Of a DNA stretch of 64,000 nt, positions 8,891 to 17,600 are shown piece after piece. The number at the start of each line of letters is the position of its first letter. The stretch's first letter is position 1. The translations under genes were made by a program, and so were the position numbers. The notes under the pieces were generated by a model, which made no database searches, was not told where the DNA came from, and worked only from the letters and a program-made list of their open reading frames with translations. The DNA comes from Falsibacillus albus (GTDB taxonomy: Bacteria; Bacillota; Bacilli; Bacillales; DSM-25281). The stretch covers positions 62,001 through 126,000 of the forward strand of contig NZ_RCVZ01000005.1 in assembly GCF_003668575.1 (NCBI RefSeq), read 5' to 3'.

Positions 8891-9487
8891 TTAATTCGCT
8901 TGAATGGCTGTGAGCTTCTCTGTATATTTTGCAGCTTGATCGGGAGGCATCTTAGCCAAAATCTGTGCCAATGATTCATTGCTGATTTTTGAGAGGAGTT
9001 TCACTGCATCCTCTTCCTTCATTTTTTCGATGATTGGAGCAGCACTCTTCGGCGACATGCTTTCGTATGTGCTGACGATTTCCTTGTATGCCTTTTTATT
9101 GTCGGCTTGCACTTGCTTCAGTTCATCAATTTCATCATTCAACCGCTGCTGTTCAAGCACAAGTTTCTCTTTTTCAGAATCCTGGGAGTCGATTTGATTT
9201 TGAAGCTGGGAAATTTTCGCTTCTTTATCTTTGATCTCCGCTTCTAATCCAACTACCTTGTTTTCATATGCTTTGATATCATTTTGCTGATCATTTGGCA
9301 TCATCTTTGAGATGAATGGAATTTTCTGACCGATTTCCATTCCTTTTTCAAATACATTTATTCCTGAAACCGTCATGACGATCAAGGCAACTGCAATGGC
9401 AAAAAGGATTGGGATGACAACGATCAAGAGGAATTTTTGAAATCGTCCGCTTCCATTCTGAATTTCTCTTTCAGCTGTTTTCCCCAT
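8891..9487 (-). CDS. motE: MotE-family protein (YlxF), coiled coil with MgtE-N-like domain
   Basis: This 198-residue protein has an N-terminal membrane helix (about 20-42), a long coiled coil (about 75-140, rich in K/E/Q, for example EAEIKDKEAKISQLQNQ) and a C-terminal MgtE_N-like domain (EKMKEEDAVKLLSKISNESLAQILAKMPPDQAAKYT). The arrangement matches YlxF of B. subtilis and the MotE family of periplasmic motor chaperones described in proteobacteria. A motor or basal-body role is inferred from the family and from its place between fliJ and fliK. Start ATG 9487 follows AGGTG. Confidence 0.88.
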   Translation of the reverse strand: MGKTAEREIQNGSGRFQKFLLIVVIPILFAIAVALIVMTVSGINVFEKGMEIGQKIPFISKMMPNDQQNDIKAYENKVVGLEAEIKDKEAKISQLQNQIDSQDSEKEKLVLEQQRLNDEIDELKQVQADNKKAYKEIVSTYESMSPKSAAPIIEKMKEEDAVKLLSKISNESLAQILAKMPPDQAAKYTEKLTAIQAN

Positions 9488-9492
9488 AGATA

Positions 9493-9945
9493 TCACCTGA
9501 TTCCTTCGCGAAAAGAATATTGCATGGTCGATATTTCATCCAATCGTTTTGTTTCGATATCGTTCACAAGCTCCTGGTATTGCATGAAATCCTTCTCACG
9601 GATTTTTTCGTATTTTTTTACTTCGATATTTTTCTCTTGAAGATTTTGCTCATTCCAATTCATCCTGTTCCTTGCATTGATGACAAGTTCTTGATAATAG
9701 GAAATCGTCTTTTCGATATTGGTCAAGAATTGTTGATAATGCCTTACCTCATGAATGGAGAAGCCTTGTCGCAATTGTTCGGATTGAAAATCCTGAAGGT
9801 CTTCTTTTTTCTTTAAAAGCTTGTACAAATGATCTGCTGCTTCTTTGAATTTTTTTACAGAGTCCTGATAAATTGCCAAAGCTTCATCCTTCTCACGTTC
9901 TTTGACAGTCAAAATCTTGTTGAATTTAAATTGGTAGCTGGTCAT
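9493..9945 (-). CDS. fliJ: Flagellar export chaperone FliJ
   Basis: FliJ is the coiled-coil rotor-like stalk of the FliI ATPase ring and an escort for export chaperones. The product is 150 residues, predicted almost wholly alpha-helical with heptad-like Lys/Glu pattern, and contains the FliJ-typical YQFKFNKILTVKEREKDEALAIYQ opening. The start ATG (9943-9945) overlaps the fliI stop as ATGA, a classic coupling arrangement, with AAGGTG seven bases upstream. Similarity is modest by sequence, but length, coiled coil and position directly after fliI make the assignment firm. Confidence 0.92.
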   Translation of the reverse strand: MTSYQFKFNKILTVKEREKDEALAIYQDSVKKFKEAADHLYKLLKKKEDLQDFQSEQLRQGFSIHEVRHYQQFLTNIEKTISYYQELVINARNRMNWNEQNLQEKNIEVKKYEKIREKDFMQYQELVNDIETKRLDEISTMQYSFREGIR

Positions 9946-11267
9946 GCCCAATCACCTTCATCTGCAAGTTGGATTAATGATTGGATGGCTTCATCCATCG
10001 AAATTGCTTCATTCGTTTTTTGTTTAAGAAAAGATATAATTTTTGGATAAAAATCGATTGCCTCATCGATCTCCCTTGAGGCTCCTCTTTTATACGCGCC
10101 GATATTGATGAGATCCTCCGAATTCAAATAGGTGCTCAAGAGGTCGCGTATACGTTCAGCCGCCTTTTGGTGTTCTTCTGATGCGAGATGGTTCATTAAG
10201 CGGCTTACGCTTTTCAAGATATTGATGGCTGGGAATTGTCCTTTGTTTGCCAAGTTTCGATCCAGGACGAGATGGCCATCCAAAATCCCGCGGACTGTAT
10301 CTGCAATCGGCTCATTCATGTCATCACCATCGACGAGTACAGTATAAAATGCAGTGATGGAACCAAATTCATTTGTACCGGTCCTTTCCAAAAGCTTTGG
10401 CAGGATGGCGAATACTGATGGTGTATATCCCCTTGTAGCAGGTGGTTCCCCCACTGCCAAGCCCACTTCCCTTTGCGCCATGGCCACCCTGGTGACGGAA
10501 TCCATCATAAACATGACATTCATTCCTTTATCACGGAAATATTCCGCAATGGCAGTAGCAGTAAATGCACCTTTAATCCTCATCAAAGCCGGCTGATCTG
10601 AAGTTGCTGCCACGACAATCGTTTTTTTCAAACCTTCGGGGCCAAGGTCCCTTTCGATAAACTCCCGGACCTCCCGTCCCCGCTCCCCAATCAGGGCGAT
10701 GACATTGACGTCTGCCTTCGTATTGCGGGCAATCATTCCAAGCAGCGTGCTCTTTCCGACACCGCTTCCGGCGAAAATTCCGATCCGCTGTCCCTTGCCT
10801 ACCGTCAGCAAGCTGTCGATTGGCCTGACTCCTACTTCCAGAGGTTCTTCGATCGGTGGCCTGCTTAAAGGATTGGGGGGAGATTGCTCTGTCGGGATGG
10901 CTGAAAGGCCTTTTGGCAATACGCCGCCATCCATTGGCTGTCCCAAGGAATCAACGACGCTCCCGATCAGCTGGTGGCCCATCCTAACTTCCAAGGTTTG
11001 TCCAGTCGCTTCTACTAATGATCCTGGTGCTATTTCATTAATGGATGCATAGGGCATCAACATGACACTTTCTTCTTTGAAGCCCACCACTTCAGCTTGG
11101 ATTTTCCTTGTCTTTTTTTGTGAAATGACTCGGATCCAACAAACATCCCCTATGGAGCATTCAGGACCTTGAGACTCGATCATCAGCCCGACGACACGTT
11201 TGACTCTGCCATATCGCTTGAATGTATCAATGTCCGGTATATATGGAATCAGTTCTTTTGCTTTCAA
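9942..11267 (-). CDS. fliI: Flagellum-specific ATPase FliI
   Basis: FliI energises the export of flagellar substrates and is related to the F1 beta subunit. The 441 residues contain Walker A GSGVGKST at 167-174, the conserved GERGREVREFIE, Walker B region VMFMMDSVTRVAMAQRE, and the type III ATPase signature ATRGYTPSVFAILPKLLERTG. The start codon is TTG at 11265-11267, overlapping the fliH stop as TTGA, with GGGTG upstream. The N-terminal FliH-binding segment is present. It is complete and of normal length. Confidence 0.97.
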   Translation of the reverse strand: MKAKELIPYIPDIDTFKRYGRVKRVVGLMIESQGPECSIGDVCWIRVISQKKTRKIQAEVVGFKEESVMLMPYASINEIAPGSLVEATGQTLEVRMGHQLIGSVVDSLGQPMDGGVLPKGLSAIPTEQSPPNPLSRPPIEEPLEVGVRPIDSLLTVGKGQRIGIFAGSGVGKSTLLGMIARNTKADVNVIALIGERGREVREFIERDLGPEGLKKTIVVAATSDQPALMRIKGAFTATAIAEYFRDKGMNVMFMMDSVTRVAMAQREVGLAVGEPPATRGYTPSVFAILPKLLERTGTNEFGSITAFYTVLVDGDDMNEPIADTVRGILDGHLVLDRNLANKGQFPAINILKSVSRLMNHLASEEHQKAAERIRDLLSTYLNSEDLINIGAYKRGASREIDEAIDFYPKIISFLKQKTNEAISMDEAIQSLIQLADEGDWA

Positions 11268-12043
11268 ACAGAATCACCCTCAAGTATTGATAGGAGCCTG
11301 CCTTTCAGCTCGATCAATTGACTATCGATGCTGGCATCCACTCTTCCATTCGGGGACTCAATGAAACAATTCATTTCCCCGAGGTCTTCATCCGGATAGA
11401 TGAAGACCTGTGTATTTTTCGGAAACACCGATTCAAGCTCTTCTTTTTGACTTATTAAAAAATCGTATTGAAACGGATGAACATGAATTTGAATTTCACT
11501 ATATTCACGAACTTCCTTCAGCGCACGTTTGACAATTGGAAGGAATCGCTCTGGATGACCGGCGATGACATCATTCAAGATCTTTTCTGCCGCCTTCATG
11601 CCCAACTCCAAAATGACATTCTCTGCCGAATCAAGGTATTGGGAGAATTCGACCTTGGAAAGGTCAGTTGTTCTTTTTGCTGCAGCCAATAATTCCTTGT
11701 ATTGTTGGTACCCAGCTTCCTGCCCTGTCTGAAATCCCGCTTCAAAACCTTCATTCTTCGCTTGTTCAAGCCAAGAGGATTTTTCTTGCTCGAACTTTGC
11801 CTTTTCTTCATCTAAACCCATCTTAAGGTGCTCCGCTTCTTGGGCAGCCGATGCAAGCAGCTCTTCGGCTTCCCTTTTTGCGATGGCAATCATTCTCTCT
11901 TTTTCTCTTTCCAAGAAATAAGATTGTTTGTCTGTGGTTTCTGATTCAGATGGAATGCCCCTGAAAACCTGTCTTAATTCGATCACTTTCAACTGCTCTT
12001 TTGACTCTTTAAAGGCCGAATTGGACTTTATGATTCTAGACAA
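11264..12043 (-). CDS. fliH: Flagellar assembly protein FliH
   Basis: FliH is the stator-like regulator that binds and restrains FliI. The product is about 259 residues. A coiled-coil middle (about 60-130) rich in Glu, Lys and Gln leads to a C-terminal domain with FliH features (ENVILELGMKAAEKILNDVI and a DEDLGEMNCFIESPNGRVDASID stretch). I place the start at the TTG at 12041-12043, nine bases after GGAGGAG, which yields MSRIIKSN-type sequence. The frame stays open to 12070 but would run through the ribosome site. It overlaps the fliG end by 8 bp and fliI by 4 bp. Confidence 0.9.
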   Translation of the reverse strand: MSRIIKSNSAFKESKEQLKVIELRQVFRGIPSESETTDKQSYFLEREKERMIAIAKREAEELLASAAQEAEHLKMGLDEEKAKFEQEKSSWLEQAKNEGFEAGFQTGQEAGYQQYKELLAAAKRTTDLSKVEFSQYLDSAENVILELGMKAAEKILNDVIAGHPERFLPIVKRALKEVREYSEIQIHVHPFQYDFLISQKEELESVFPKNTQVFIYPDEDLGEMNCFIESPNGRVDASIDSQLIELKGRLLSILEGDSV

Positions 12044-13055
12044 TGATATCGTCTCCTCCACCTCGAGCAATGATGATTTCCCCTATTTCTTCCAATCTGC
12101 GAATGATTGAAACAATCCTTGATTGAGCTTCCTCTACATCACGCAAACGAACCGGCCCCATGAATTCCATTTCTTCCTTGAATGTATCGACCATTCGATT
12201 GGACATATTTCTAAAGACGATTTGTTTAACTTCTTCACTGGATACTTTAAGTGCAAGAAGCAAGTCCTCATTTTCACAATCGCGAATGACGCGCTGAATC
12301 GATCGATTGTCCAATGTGACAATGTCTTCAAATACAAACATTCTCTTCTTGACTTCTTCCGCCAGCTCTGGATCCTGGATTTCCAGGGAATCCAAGATCG
12401 TCTTCTCCGTAGTCCGGTCCACTCCGGTCAATACCTCAACCAATGCCTCTATGCCACCGGTCTGGGTGTAATCCTGGGTGACAGTCGTTGACAATTTCCT
12501 TTCAAGGATTGACTCAATTTCGTTGATCACTTCAGGCGAGGTGCCATCCATCAATGCAATCCTTTTGGCAATGTCAGCCTGAACTTCTTGAGGAAGCTCG
12601 GATAATATCAATCCTGCCTGCTGTGGGTCCAAATAAGATAAGATAAGAGCAATCGTTTGTGGATGTTCGTTTTGGATAAAGTTCAGTATTTGGGCAGGAT
12701 CGGCTTTACGGGCAAAATCAAATGGCTTAACTTGAAGAGAAGATGTCAGCCTATTGATGATGGCAGTCGCTTGATCCTGTCCCAAAGCCTTTTCTAAAAC
12801 CGTTTTCGCATAACCGATTCCACCTTGTGAAATATAATCCTGCGCAACTGCAATATTATGAAATTCCTCTAAGATTTCTTCTTTCGCCAATGAATCTACT
12901 TTTTTAACACTGGAGATTTCCAATGTAAGCCGTTCAATTTCTTCCTCGGATAAATGCTTATAAACAGATGCAGATACATCAGGTCCTAATGAAATGAGGA
13001 GGACAGCAGCTTTTTGCTTTCCGGTTAATTCTTTTTCTTTTCTCAAAGTGTCCAT
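12036..13055 (-). CDS. fliG: Flagellar motor switch protein FliG
   Basis: FliG is the rotor protein that contacts the MotA stator and sits on the FliF ring. The 339 residues show the N-terminal FliF-binding domain, the middle domain with the EHPQT motif (130-134) and the C-terminal torque domain with charged helix VFEDIVTLDNRSIQRVIRDCE. The terminus GGGDDIIV is as in B. subtilis. The start ATG lies 7 bp after the fliF stop. It is a standard-length protein with no missing segment. Confidence 0.97.
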   Translation of the reverse strand: MDTLRKEKELTGKQKAAVLLISLGPDVSASVYKHLSEEEIERLTLEISSVKKVDSLAKEEILEEFHNIAVAQDYISQGGIGYAKTVLEKALGQDQATAIINRLTSSLQVKPFDFARKADPAQILNFIQNEHPQTIALILSYLDPQQAGLILSELPQEVQADIAKRIALMDGTSPEVINEIESILERKLSTTVTQDYTQTGGIEALVEVLTGVDRTTEKTILDSLEIQDPELAEEVKKRMFVFEDIVTLDNRSIQRVIRDCENEDLLLALKVSSEEVKQIVFRNMSNRMVDTFKEEMEFMGPVRLRDVEEAQSRIVSIIRRLEEIGEIIIARGGGDDIIV

Positions 13056-13062
13056 CCTCCCT

Positions 13063-14646
13063 CTAGTCTTCTGCTAGCCAAGTCCGCAAAAGCTTGGCGA
13101 ATTCTTCTGGTTTATCCTTCGCCATCTTTTCTAATTGCTTTCTTTTCACTGTAGATTCTGTCTCTTTTTCTTGATTTACGTCCTGGACATAGATTGGCTT
13201 GGACGGCTCTACTTCTTCTTCAATAGAAATTTCTTCTTTTTTACGCGATCTGAATAAAAACAAGAATAGCAGGACGATAATGGCCAACAATATGCCGCCT
13301 ACGACGTATACCCACCAAGGAAGAACCGATTTAGCAGCGGTATCCATCTGTATCTTCCCATTGAATGGCTGTACGGATACAACGACTTTGTCCTGAAGGG
13401 CATTTTGGGTCAAATCCGTACCGGAATCCTTATCGACGGTGGTTCGGATGATTGTGGATAGAATCTGTTTAATATCATCCACACGTCCTTGCGGCAATGA
13501 TGCAGGATCTTTTGGATTGGGCGGTTCTACCATGACCTGAATGCCGAGATCCCTTACCTTATATGGGCTTTCCACAATCTGTTTGCGGACTTTGTTCACT
13601 TCATTATTGATCGTCTCTTCTTTTCTTTCATAATCGCCGTTCGAATCCTGTGAACCCTGATAGGTTGGTGTATCACTTGTTGTTTCACTTGTTGGACTGC
13701 CTCCAGGAACCGCCCCTTTCCCGGAGAAGGTCTCGGTTATGCGCTTGGCGCTGACCTCAATCCCCTTCAAATTATTCTGATCAACAGGAGAAACAAGGTT
13801 TTCTTCCCTATTTTCCTGGGTAAAGTCTATATCAGCTGATACGGATACAACGACTTTGTCAAATCCAACTAATGTGCCCAGCATATTTTGCACCTGGCGC
13901 TGGATATCCTTTTCGATCTGTTTTTTCACATCCATTTGCTGAGCAAATTTTCCAGAAAGAGAAGAATCTTCATTTTCCATTTCGAAATACTCAAAATATT
14001 GGTTCATGATGACGATATTATCTGTAGGAAGGTTCGGAACACTTTTAGAAACCAAGTGATACAAAGATTTTATTTGCTTCTGATCCATCTGGAATCCATA
14101 TTTTGTGTTCAATACAATCGATGCCGAAGCTTTCTCCTGTTGGTCCGATACAAAAATCCCCTTGTCAGGCAAGTTGATCATCACTTTTGCATCGTTCACT
14201 CCATCAATCCCTTTGATGAGATTGGCTAATTCTGTCTGCATGGCATCGAGCTTCAACACATCGAACTCATTATCGGTCATCCCGAAGCCTGCATTTTGGC
14301 TGAAAAAAGAGTAGTCGATGCTGCCCGACTTAGGAATTCCTTCCGATGCCAGCTGCACCTTGAGTGTATCTACATCCTGAGCGGGAACCTTGATCGTAGT
14401 CCCTCCATCCGCCACTTCAGAATGGATGCCTTTCCCATCAAGATTTTCTTTGATGCTCCCTGCTTCACTGGCGGATAGATTACTGTATAGCGGCACCATT
14501 GTTTCCCTCGTAGCAAAGTAACTCACAACTGATACTAAGACTACTAAGAATATAAGAGAGCCTACCAACATTGTTTTTTGATTTTTTGAACGCCCTGCCC
14601 AAAAACGTTTTATTTTGTTCAAATAGTTTTGTAAAGTTTCATTCAT
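13063..14646 (-). CDS. fliF: Flagellar MS-ring protein FliF
   Basis: FliF builds the MS ring, the first structure of the basal body, and houses the export gate. The 527 residues have two membrane helices (about 25-47 and 441-465), flanking a periplasmic-side YscJ/FliF region with ring-building motifs (MINLPDKGIFVSDQQEKASASIVL) and a Ser/Thr/Gly-rich variable segment near 310-340. The C-terminal cytoplasmic tail (EEFAKLLRTWLAED) is the FliG-binding region. It is followed at 7 bp by fliG, its partner. Confidence 0.97.
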   Translation of the reverse strand: MNETLQNYLNKIKRFWAGRSKNQKTMLVGSLIFLVVLVSVVSYFATRETMVPLYSNLSASEAGSIKENLDGKGIHSEVADGGTTIKVPAQDVDTLKVQLASEGIPKSGSIDYSFFSQNAGFGMTDNEFDVLKLDAMQTELANLIKGIDGVNDAKVMINLPDKGIFVSDQQEKASASIVLNTKYGFQMDQKQIKSLYHLVSKSVPNLPTDNIVIMNQYFEYFEMENEDSSLSGKFAQQMDVKKQIEKDIQRQVQNMLGTLVGFDKVVVSVSADIDFTQENREENLVSPVDQNNLKGIEVSAKRITETFSGKGAVPGGSPTSETTSDTPTYQGSQDSNGDYERKEETINNEVNKVRKQIVESPYKVRDLGIQVMVEPPNPKDPASLPQGRVDDIKQILSTIIRTTVDKDSGTDLTQNALQDKVVVSVQPFNGKIQMDTAAKSVLPWWVYVVGGILLAIIVLLFLFLFRSRKKEEISIEEEVEPSKPIYVQDVNQEKETESTVKRKQLEKMAKDKPEEFAKLLRTWLAED

Positions 14647-14697
14647 GACAATCCCCCGGTTATTCTCTATATTCTTCTTATGAGTGGATAACCGTTA

Positions 14698-15015
14698 TCA
14701 CACTTGCATTCTCATAATCTCTTGATAAGCTTCAACAGCTTTATTCCTTAGTTCAATTGTCGTCTGCATCGTAATATTGGCTTTTTGCGCAGCAATCATC
14801 ACTTGGTGCAAATCAACATTCTCGCCATTTGCCATTTTTTCAGTCAGTTTGTTTGATTCAACTTGTGAATTATTCACTGCGTTCAAGGACTCTTTTAAAA
14901 AGTCTGCGAATTTGGCTTGTGCTTCATTTGGCGTTTCTAAATTTTTTTGAACTTTTGTTGCATCCAACGGTCGTAAAACCGAATCGGCAATCGAATTAAT
15001 TTGACCGAAGCCCAT
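14698..15015 (-). CDS. fliE: Flagellar hook-basal body protein FliE
   Basis: FliE joins the MS ring to the rod. The product is 105 residues, the family length, with the conserved features FADFLKESLNAVNNSQ and the C-terminal ITMQTTIELRNKAVEAYQEIMRMQV. The order flgB-flgC-fliE-fliF is standard for Bacillus. The ATG at 15015 lies 16 bp after the flgC stop. The gap of about 50 bp to fliF shows no obvious terminator. Confidence 0.95.
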   Translation of the reverse strand: MGFGQINSIADSVLRPLDATKVQKNLETPNEAQAKFADFLKESLNAVNNSQVESNKLTEKMANGENVDLHQVMIAAQKANITMQTTIELRNKAVEAYQEIMRMQV

Positions 15016-15031
15016 AAATGAATGCCTCCTT

Positions 15032-15517
15032 TTATCTTCCTATTTCCAATGATTTCATCATCATAGCCTTTGATGAGTTAAAGACGGTTACATTGGCTTC
15101 ATACGAACGAGTGGCACTGATCAAGTCCACCATTTCTCTAAGCGGATCAACGTTTGGCATATTTACAAATCCATCTTTATCAGCATCTGGGTTGCTGGGA
15201 TCATAGACCTTTTTAAAAGGTGTTGTTGTATCTTCCTTGATCCGGCTAACCTTGACGCCATCTCCAATGGTTCCCCCATTGCCCATTGCCGTGTTTAATA
15301 AAGAATTGAATGAAGCATCCTTTGGCGCAAGTTCAACGGTCTTTCGCCGGTACGGCTCCCAATGAGCTTTTACCAGCTTCCCGTTCACAACTTCATCTTT
15401 TTTATATTCTCCTCTTGTCGTATCGACGTTCGCCATATTGGACGAGATAACATCCATTCTGAGCCTCTGGGCTGTAAGTGCCGAAGAGGTCACATTCATG
15501 CTATGAAACATATTCAT
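15032..15517 (-). CDS. flgC: Flagellar basal-body rod protein FlgC
   Basis: FlgC is a proximal rod subunit. The 161-residue product contains the rod signature SALTAQRLRMDVISSNMANVDTT near its N-terminus and the C-terminal helix VDLISATRSYEANVTVFNSSKAMMMKSLEIG typical of FlgC. The start ATG 15515-15517 is nine bases after GGGAGG and overlaps the flgB region closely; an in-frame GTG at 15523 is too near the ribosome site. It lies between flgB and fliE. Confidence 0.95.
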   Translation of the reverse strand: MNMFHSMNVTSSALTAQRLRMDVISSNMANVDTTRGEYKKDEVVNGKLVKAHWEPYRRKTVELAPKDASFNSLLNTAMGNGGTIGDGVKVSRIKEDTTTPFKKVYDPSNPDADKDGFVNMPNVDPLREMVDLISATRSYEANVTVFNSSKAMMMKSLEIGR

Positions 15518-15519
15518 GA

Positions 15520-15912
15520 TCACTTGCCTCCCTTGATCACAGCCTGCAGAATGGAGAACTGATTATTTAATTGCGATGTCAATGCATCAAAGTAAATTTG
15601 ATTCGATGCGAGATCTGACATTTCTTTATCCACATCCACGCTATTACCGTTTTCATTATATCGAACATTTGCCTGCGAAATGACAGCCGGGCTTTCACTG
15701 GAACTCGTAAAAGAAAAATGCTTTGGATCGGTTCTATAGGCTTCCACCTGACTTGAGTTGGCTTCTTCTAAAAATTTCTTGAAACTTACATCCTTCGCTT
15801 TGTAGTTGGGCGTGTCCACATTTGCAATGTTCTGTGAAATCACTTTTTGTTTCAGCGCGGAATAATCTAGCGCCTGCTCAATCGTCCCCACAGTGTTAGA
15901 AAATAATCTCAA
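15520..15912 (-). CDS. flgB: Flagellar basal-body rod protein FlgB
   Basis: FlgB is a proximal rod subunit and the first gene of the fla/che operon. The product is 130 residues with the rod motif VISQNIANVDTPNYKAKDVSFKK and the C-terminal DKEMSDLASNQIYFDALTSQLNNQF. I choose the TTG at 15910-15912 as start: AGGAG lies eight bases upstream, and the resulting MRLFSNTVGTIEQAL aligns with B. subtilis FlgB. The frame is open to 15942, but no ribosome site supports the longer form. Confidence 0.92.
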   Translation of the reverse strand: MRLFSNTVGTIEQALDYSALKQKVISQNIANVDTPNYKAKDVSFKKFLEEANSSQVEAYRTDPKHFSFTSSSESPAVISQANVRYNENGNSVDVDKEMSDLASNQIYFDALTSQLNNQFSILQAVIKGGK

Positions 15913-16154
15913 TTTGTACACTCCTAACCATAAATATGACAAGTATTTATCATTTTTTACAAAATTCCCAAAAACCCAATAACTATTGTAATAATTTAAA
16001 AGCTTTGTGTCTATGATAGCTTCAGGTTTTCGCCCACTTCATAAGGACCATTTTTGCGAAAGGGTCTTTTTACCTGTATCAATCTTTGACACCATTCGAC
16101 ATTATATGGATAGAATACCATATTCTTTTCCAGTCGGAAATAAAATCCGCCAAA

Positions 16155-16183
16155 TATATAAGGCAATCATCATAAAAGGTAAA
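16155..16183 (-). promoter_or_regulatory. Weak candidate sigma-A promoter for the fla/che operon
   Basis: On the minus strand, TTTACC (16178-16183) and TATATA (16155-16160) are separated by 17 bp. Each matches the consensus at four of six positions. It lies about 240 bp upstream of flgB. This is the best candidate I see in the gap, but it is weak and could be chance in AT-rich DNA. Confidence 0.3.
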
Positions 16184-16390
16184 ATATACCCATAAATATT
16201 GACACAAATAATCCGATTAAATATTATTTTTGCTGGATTTCTATTTTTCCTTTTTATGATGCAGTTCCAAAGATACATTTGTTTTCAATTTTCTGAACAG
16301 CTTTGGTTCACACAGTTACTTCATTCTTTTACAAATATGACGAATGAATGACAATTTCACTCATTAACAATTTATTATTTTTCCCCTTAC

Positions 16391-16419
16391 AAAAAAGGCT
16401 GACATTCAATCAGCAACCT
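16391..16419 (-). terminator. Terminator-like hairpin in the codY-flgB gap
   Basis: Read on the minus strand, GCTGA and TCAGC pair around a 7-nt loop, extended by GG/CC across a small bulge, and are followed by CTTTTTT. It would end transcription entering from the codY side, or serve a gene now lost from this gap. Confidence 0.5.
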
Positions 16420-16628
16420 TCATTTTCAAGATAATGGGCTTGAATGAAACTCTTGTAGGGATGCACATGAACTCTGTCGAAAGAACGATGGGGGGTGCCT
16501 AGAAGTAATGTTTATTTTCACTGAGGGCAGGCGGTGGTGATCCTTATGAAAACGACTGAAATCCCATCACGACATTTGAAATTGCTCTCTCAATAATTTC
16601 TTATGAAACTTCAGGATATCAACGTGCA

Positions 16629-16681
16629 ATAAAAAAAGACTGTAGATAAACTCGAAATTCCTTTCGAATTCATCCACAGTC
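16629..16681 (-). terminator. Rho-independent terminator after codY
   Basis: On the minus strand GACTGTGGAT pairs with ATCTACAGTC and an inner TTCGAAA/TTTCGA-type stem extends the helix, followed by TTTTTTTATT. It begins about 33 bp after the codY stop, so codY transcripts should mostly end before the flagellar operon. Confidence 0.85.
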
Positions 16682-16714
16682 TCAGTCAGCCTATCGAAAT
16701 GGCTGCATTTATAA

Positions 16715-17494
16715 TTAGTTTGTTTTTAGTTTTTCCAATTCCAATAAGAACTTGTCGTTTAACACCTTGATGTATGTTCCTTTCATCCCCAATGAACGGG
16801 ATTCAATGACACCGGCGCTTTCAAGTTTCCTCAAAGCGTTGACAATGACAGATCTTGTGATGCCGACACGGTCAGCAATTTTTGAAGCAACTAGAAGTCC
16901 TTCATTTCCGTTCAATTCCTCGAAGATATGTTCAATCGCTTCAAGTTCACTGTAGGATAAAGAACTAATGGCCATTTGAACGACGGCCTTGCTTCGCGCT
17001 TCCTCTTCGATTTCCTCGGCTTTTTCACGAAGGATTTCCATTCCAACAACGGTAGCCCCATATTCTGCAAGGATCAAATCGTCATCAAGGAATTTAGCTT
17101 CAAGACGTGCAAGAATCAATGTGCCTAAACGCTCACCGCCTCCGATGATCGGAACGATTGTCGTTAAGCCACTTTGGAAAAGCTGTTTGTTCTCTACCGG
17201 AAATGCCGTATATTCGCTCTCGACATCAAGGTTAGGAGAAGTTTCATTGATGTTGAATAAGTTCTTCGTATATTCCTCTGGAAATTGACGATCTTCAAGC
17301 ATCTTGATCATACGCTCATTTTCAATTTGCTGATTGATGGAATATCCTAATAATTTTCCGCGACGGCTGACGACGAAGATATTCGCTTCGATCACTTCAC
17401 AAAGCGTCTCGGACATTTCCTTAAAATTCACCGGTTTACCGGCTGCTCTTTGAAGCATGGCATTAATTTTTCTTGTTTTCGCTAATAAATTCAT
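16715..17494 (-). CDS. codY: GTP-sensing transcriptional pleiotropic regulator CodY
   Basis: CodY represses and activates nutrient-response genes in Firmicutes, sensing GTP and branched-chain amino acids. The product is 259 residues, exactly the usual size. An N-terminal GAF-type effector domain (about 1-155) is followed by a winged HTH with [30 protein letters not shown]. The start at 17494 ([14 protein letters not shown]) lies behind TAGGAGGAAAAATA; the upstream frame to 17515 covers that site. It is last in the xerC-hslV-hslU-codY cluster, the order known from B. subtilis codV-clpQ-clpY-codY. Confidence 0.97.
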   Translation of the reverse strand: MNLLAKTRKINAMLQRAAGKPVNFKEMSETLCEVIEANIFVVSRRGKLLGYSINQQIENERMIKMLEDRQFPEEYTKNLFNINETSPNLDVESEYTAFPVENKQLFQSGLTTIVPIIGGGERLGTLILARLEAKFLDDDLILAEYGATVVGMEILREKAEEIEEEARSKAVVQMAISSLSYSELEAIEHIFEELNGNEGLLVASKIADRVGITRSVIVNALRKLESAGVIESRSLGMKGTYIKVLNDKFLLELEKLKTN

Positions 17495-17600
17495 TATTTT
17501 TCCTCCTAGTGACACTGTAAGTTCATCTATTATTTAAACTAATTTCAGTAATTTTCCGTACGTTAAATTCATATACCACACAGACTTTCCATTCAAACTT

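Larger units (their letters stand above)
15913..16628. other. Long intergenic region upstream of the fla/che operon
   Basis: About 720 bp separate flgB from the codY terminator, much more than in B. subtilis, where the fla/che promoter region is compact. The stretch is AT-rich. It holds a small terminator-like hairpin at 16391-16419 and a weak sigma-A candidate at 16155-16183. I find no clear sigma-D site (TAAA-N15-GCCGATAT) reading toward flgB and no ORF with convincing start signals. On the minus strand a 31-codon open frame without a start codon ends inside the 16391-16419 hairpin, possibly a decayed gene end. Confidence 0.6.

Noticed and set aside
16428-16502. Small plus-strand frame ending NSVERTMGGA in the codY-flgB gap
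   Set aside because: About 22 codons, no ribosome site and no recognisable family. It overlaps the complement of the 31-codon frame noted in that gap.
16546-16596. 16-codon frame MKTTEIPSRHLKLLSQ on the plus strand with GGTGGTGA upstream
   Set aside because: There is a possible ribosome site, but no promoter, terminator or known peptide family supports it.
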